IMG/VR virus record: IMGVR_UViG_3300010883_000485
Coordinates: 1 to 23,650 of that record
Reading direction: 5' to 3' (one strand)
Source of the DNA: a virus
Length of the DNA stretch: 23,650 bases
The notes under the pieces were generated by a model. That model saw only the letters and a program-made list of their open reading frames with translations, did not search any database and was not told the origin of the DNA. The position numbers were made by a program, and so were the translations under genes. This document shows, in pieces, positions 22,414-23,650 of this stretch (its first letter is position 1; each line of letters begins with the position of its first letter).

Positions 22414-23628
22414 ATGACAGTCATTGCATACGCGAGCGGTAATGCGAATGTGGGCAACTCGCCGCCCGTAGATTATACCGAAGAGCACGACCCGAGCGTC
22501 GACCTTGCGAACGTGGCGCTACCCCAAAACGTGCAGGTTTTCGGCAATGGGACGGACTCGAATGACCCCGCGCCTGTCTGGACTTGGACTTGGAATATCC
22601 TAAGCCAAGCAGAGCAAGCCCCCGCGGTCATCCTGTCAGGAAACGGCCTAGTACAAGATCCCGCCGTACAAGCGATCAACTCGTGGGGCAATATCCGGCT
22701 GTTTTTGATTGTCTCCAATCAAAACACCGCGGAATCGAGCGAGACAGACCCCCTCAAAGCGCCGGATAGCGCATTTGTGACGGTAAGGGTGCAATCTGCG
22801 AACGCCAGTATTCAGAAGCCCGCCGCGGGTGAACGCAATTGGAATAACGATACTAACGAGTGGGCCGCGGCAATCGAGAGCCTCGCGGGAGGGGGAGCTG
22901 CGATACACGACCATAATATCGTCGACCACCTGGACGTGGTCGATGCGACGGGCGCGGATCTCGAAGCTCTCACTGGCGGTGGTTACGCAGACGACCCCGA
23001 TGCGAACGCCCCAAACGCGAACGGGCTTTTGCACAAACATCATGGTACCGACGTTGACGTAGGCACTACCGCTATCCGCGGCACCGTCGGTATCGAATCT
23101 GCGCACACGGCGACCGCCATCAACATCGAGGTACTTTATTGGACGGGCCATTGTGACGGGACGAACACATGGAAAGGGCGAATCGCCCAGATTTGCGGCG
23201 TCCATGAGCTAGGAGAGCCCGACGGGGGCATCCCCCCCTGGTCGAAAAACCATGTGGACTTCGTTAATCACGCGGCGGGGTCGCTCTATCTAAAGGAAGT
23301 CCACATCACAATGGCCGCGGGCGGGCTCAATGCAGCGGCTATAGCAGCCGCGAACCTCGACGCTTACGATTTTGCAATTATGGTGGGCTCAAAGGCGCTT
23401 TGGGTGAATAATGCCCAGGGTGTTTTGTTGCAGGTCACAGGTTCCCCCGCCAATAGCCACGAACCCATGTTATTGAGCGCGGTCAATCTGAATCACGAGA
23501 TTCCAAAAAATGACATTCTCAGTGTGCGGTGCGTGGACTCGCCCCTAAAGGACGATGACGTATCAGGGCTGGGGCATGGGCTCAGCGTAACGCTGAAACT
23601 ACACCGTAAAGCCGGGGATGGTGTCTAA
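22414..23628 (+). CDS. Probable tail fibre or appendage protein with HxH motifs
   Basis: Encodes 404 residues from ATG 22414 with AGGA at 22401-22404. The N-terminal 130 residues read as an Ig- or PKD-like beta domain ('PAPVWTWTWNILSQAEQAPA', 'NIRLFLIVSNQNTAESSETD', 'SAFVTVRVQSA'). The middle holds histidine patterns H165-D-H167 and H207-K-H209-H210, flanked by Asp/Gly/Asn-rich turns, as in fibre shafts where HxH pairs coordinate a metal ion between chains. The C-terminal 180 residues are beta-rich. It lies after the large tail protein and before another gene, in the fibre region. No named family is recognised, so fibre is an inference. Confidence 0.6.
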   Translation: MTVIAYASGNANVGNSPPVDYTEEHDPSVDLANVALPQNVQVFGNGTDSNDPAPVWTWTWNILSQAEQAPAVILSGNGLVQDPAVQAINSWGNIRLFLIVSNQNTAESSETDPLKAPDSAFVTVRVQSANASIQKPAAGERNWNNDTNEWAAAIESLAGGGAAIHDHNIVDHLDVVDATGADLEALTGGGYADDPDANAPNANGLLHKHHGTDVDVGTTAIRGTVGIESAHTATAINIEVLYWTGHCDGTNTWKGRIAQICGVHELGEPDGGIPPWSKNHVDFVNHAAGSLYLKEVHITMAAGGLNAAAIAAANLDAYDFAIMVGSKALWVNNAQGVLLQVTGSPANSHEPMLLSAVNLNHEIPKNDILSVRCVDSPLKDDDVSGLGHGLSVTLKLHRKAGDGV

Positions 23629-23650
23629 TGAAAACCTTAGTTGCCCATGA
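23628..23650 (+). CDS. Start of a further gene, truncated at the window edge
   Basis: ATG 23628 overlaps the previous stop as TAATG, the coupling used elsewhere in this window. Only seven codons (MKTLVAH) are present, so the product cannot be identified. It shows that the operon continues. Confidence 0.55.

Overview
The window is a late structural module of a tailed double-stranded DNA bacteriophage (or prophage) with a contractile tail. All convincing genes lie on the + strand and are packed almost without gaps. Many are joined by ATGA, TAATG or TGATG overlaps or have Shine-Dalgarno (SD) sequences within a few bases of the previous stop, as in a co-transcribed late operon. GC content looks moderately high (about 55-60% by eye). 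Starts include ATG, GTG and TTG, with SDs of the AGGAG type, so the host is a bacterium. The sequence does not show which one. No integrase, tRNA, lysis gene, transposon or CRISPR array is visible.

Head region (1-6486): the 3' part of an unrecognised gene that is open to the left edge, a small unknown gene, a Mu gpF-like minor head protein, a serine prohead protease, a probable scaffold, an SPO1/Twort-type major capsid protein with an inserted beta domain, a small protein with EPKA repeats and an AT-hook-like tail, and a head-tail connector interrupted by a 139-residue mini-intein.

Neck and tail region (6486-13578): a four-cysteine neck candidate, an HK97 gp10-like protein, a probable tail terminator, tail sheath, tail tube, two overlapping tail assembly chaperone frames and a short glycine-rich tape measure protein.

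Baseplate and fibre region (13575-23650): a hub (Mu gp44/T4 gp27-like), a spike-like protein, a protein joining a LysM domain to a gp25/gpW-like wedge domain, a gpJ/gp47-like wedge protein, a 951-residue unrecognised tail protein, a 404-residue fibre-like protein, and the first codons of another gene at the right edge.

As a system: gpF-like protein, protease, scaffold and capsid protein build and mature the prohead. The connector, neck and terminator proteins join head to tail. Chaperones and tape measure set tail length while tube and sheath polymerise. Hub, spike and wedge proteins form the baseplate, and the last genes probably carry host-recognition proteins. The most notable points are the mini-intein in the connector and a 21-residue block shared, nearly identical in DNA, by the protease C-terminal region and the capsid protein N-terminal region. 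The shared block may mark the maturation cleavage or assembly signal. Also notable are the LysM-gp25 fusion and the 140-base overlap of the two chaperone frames.
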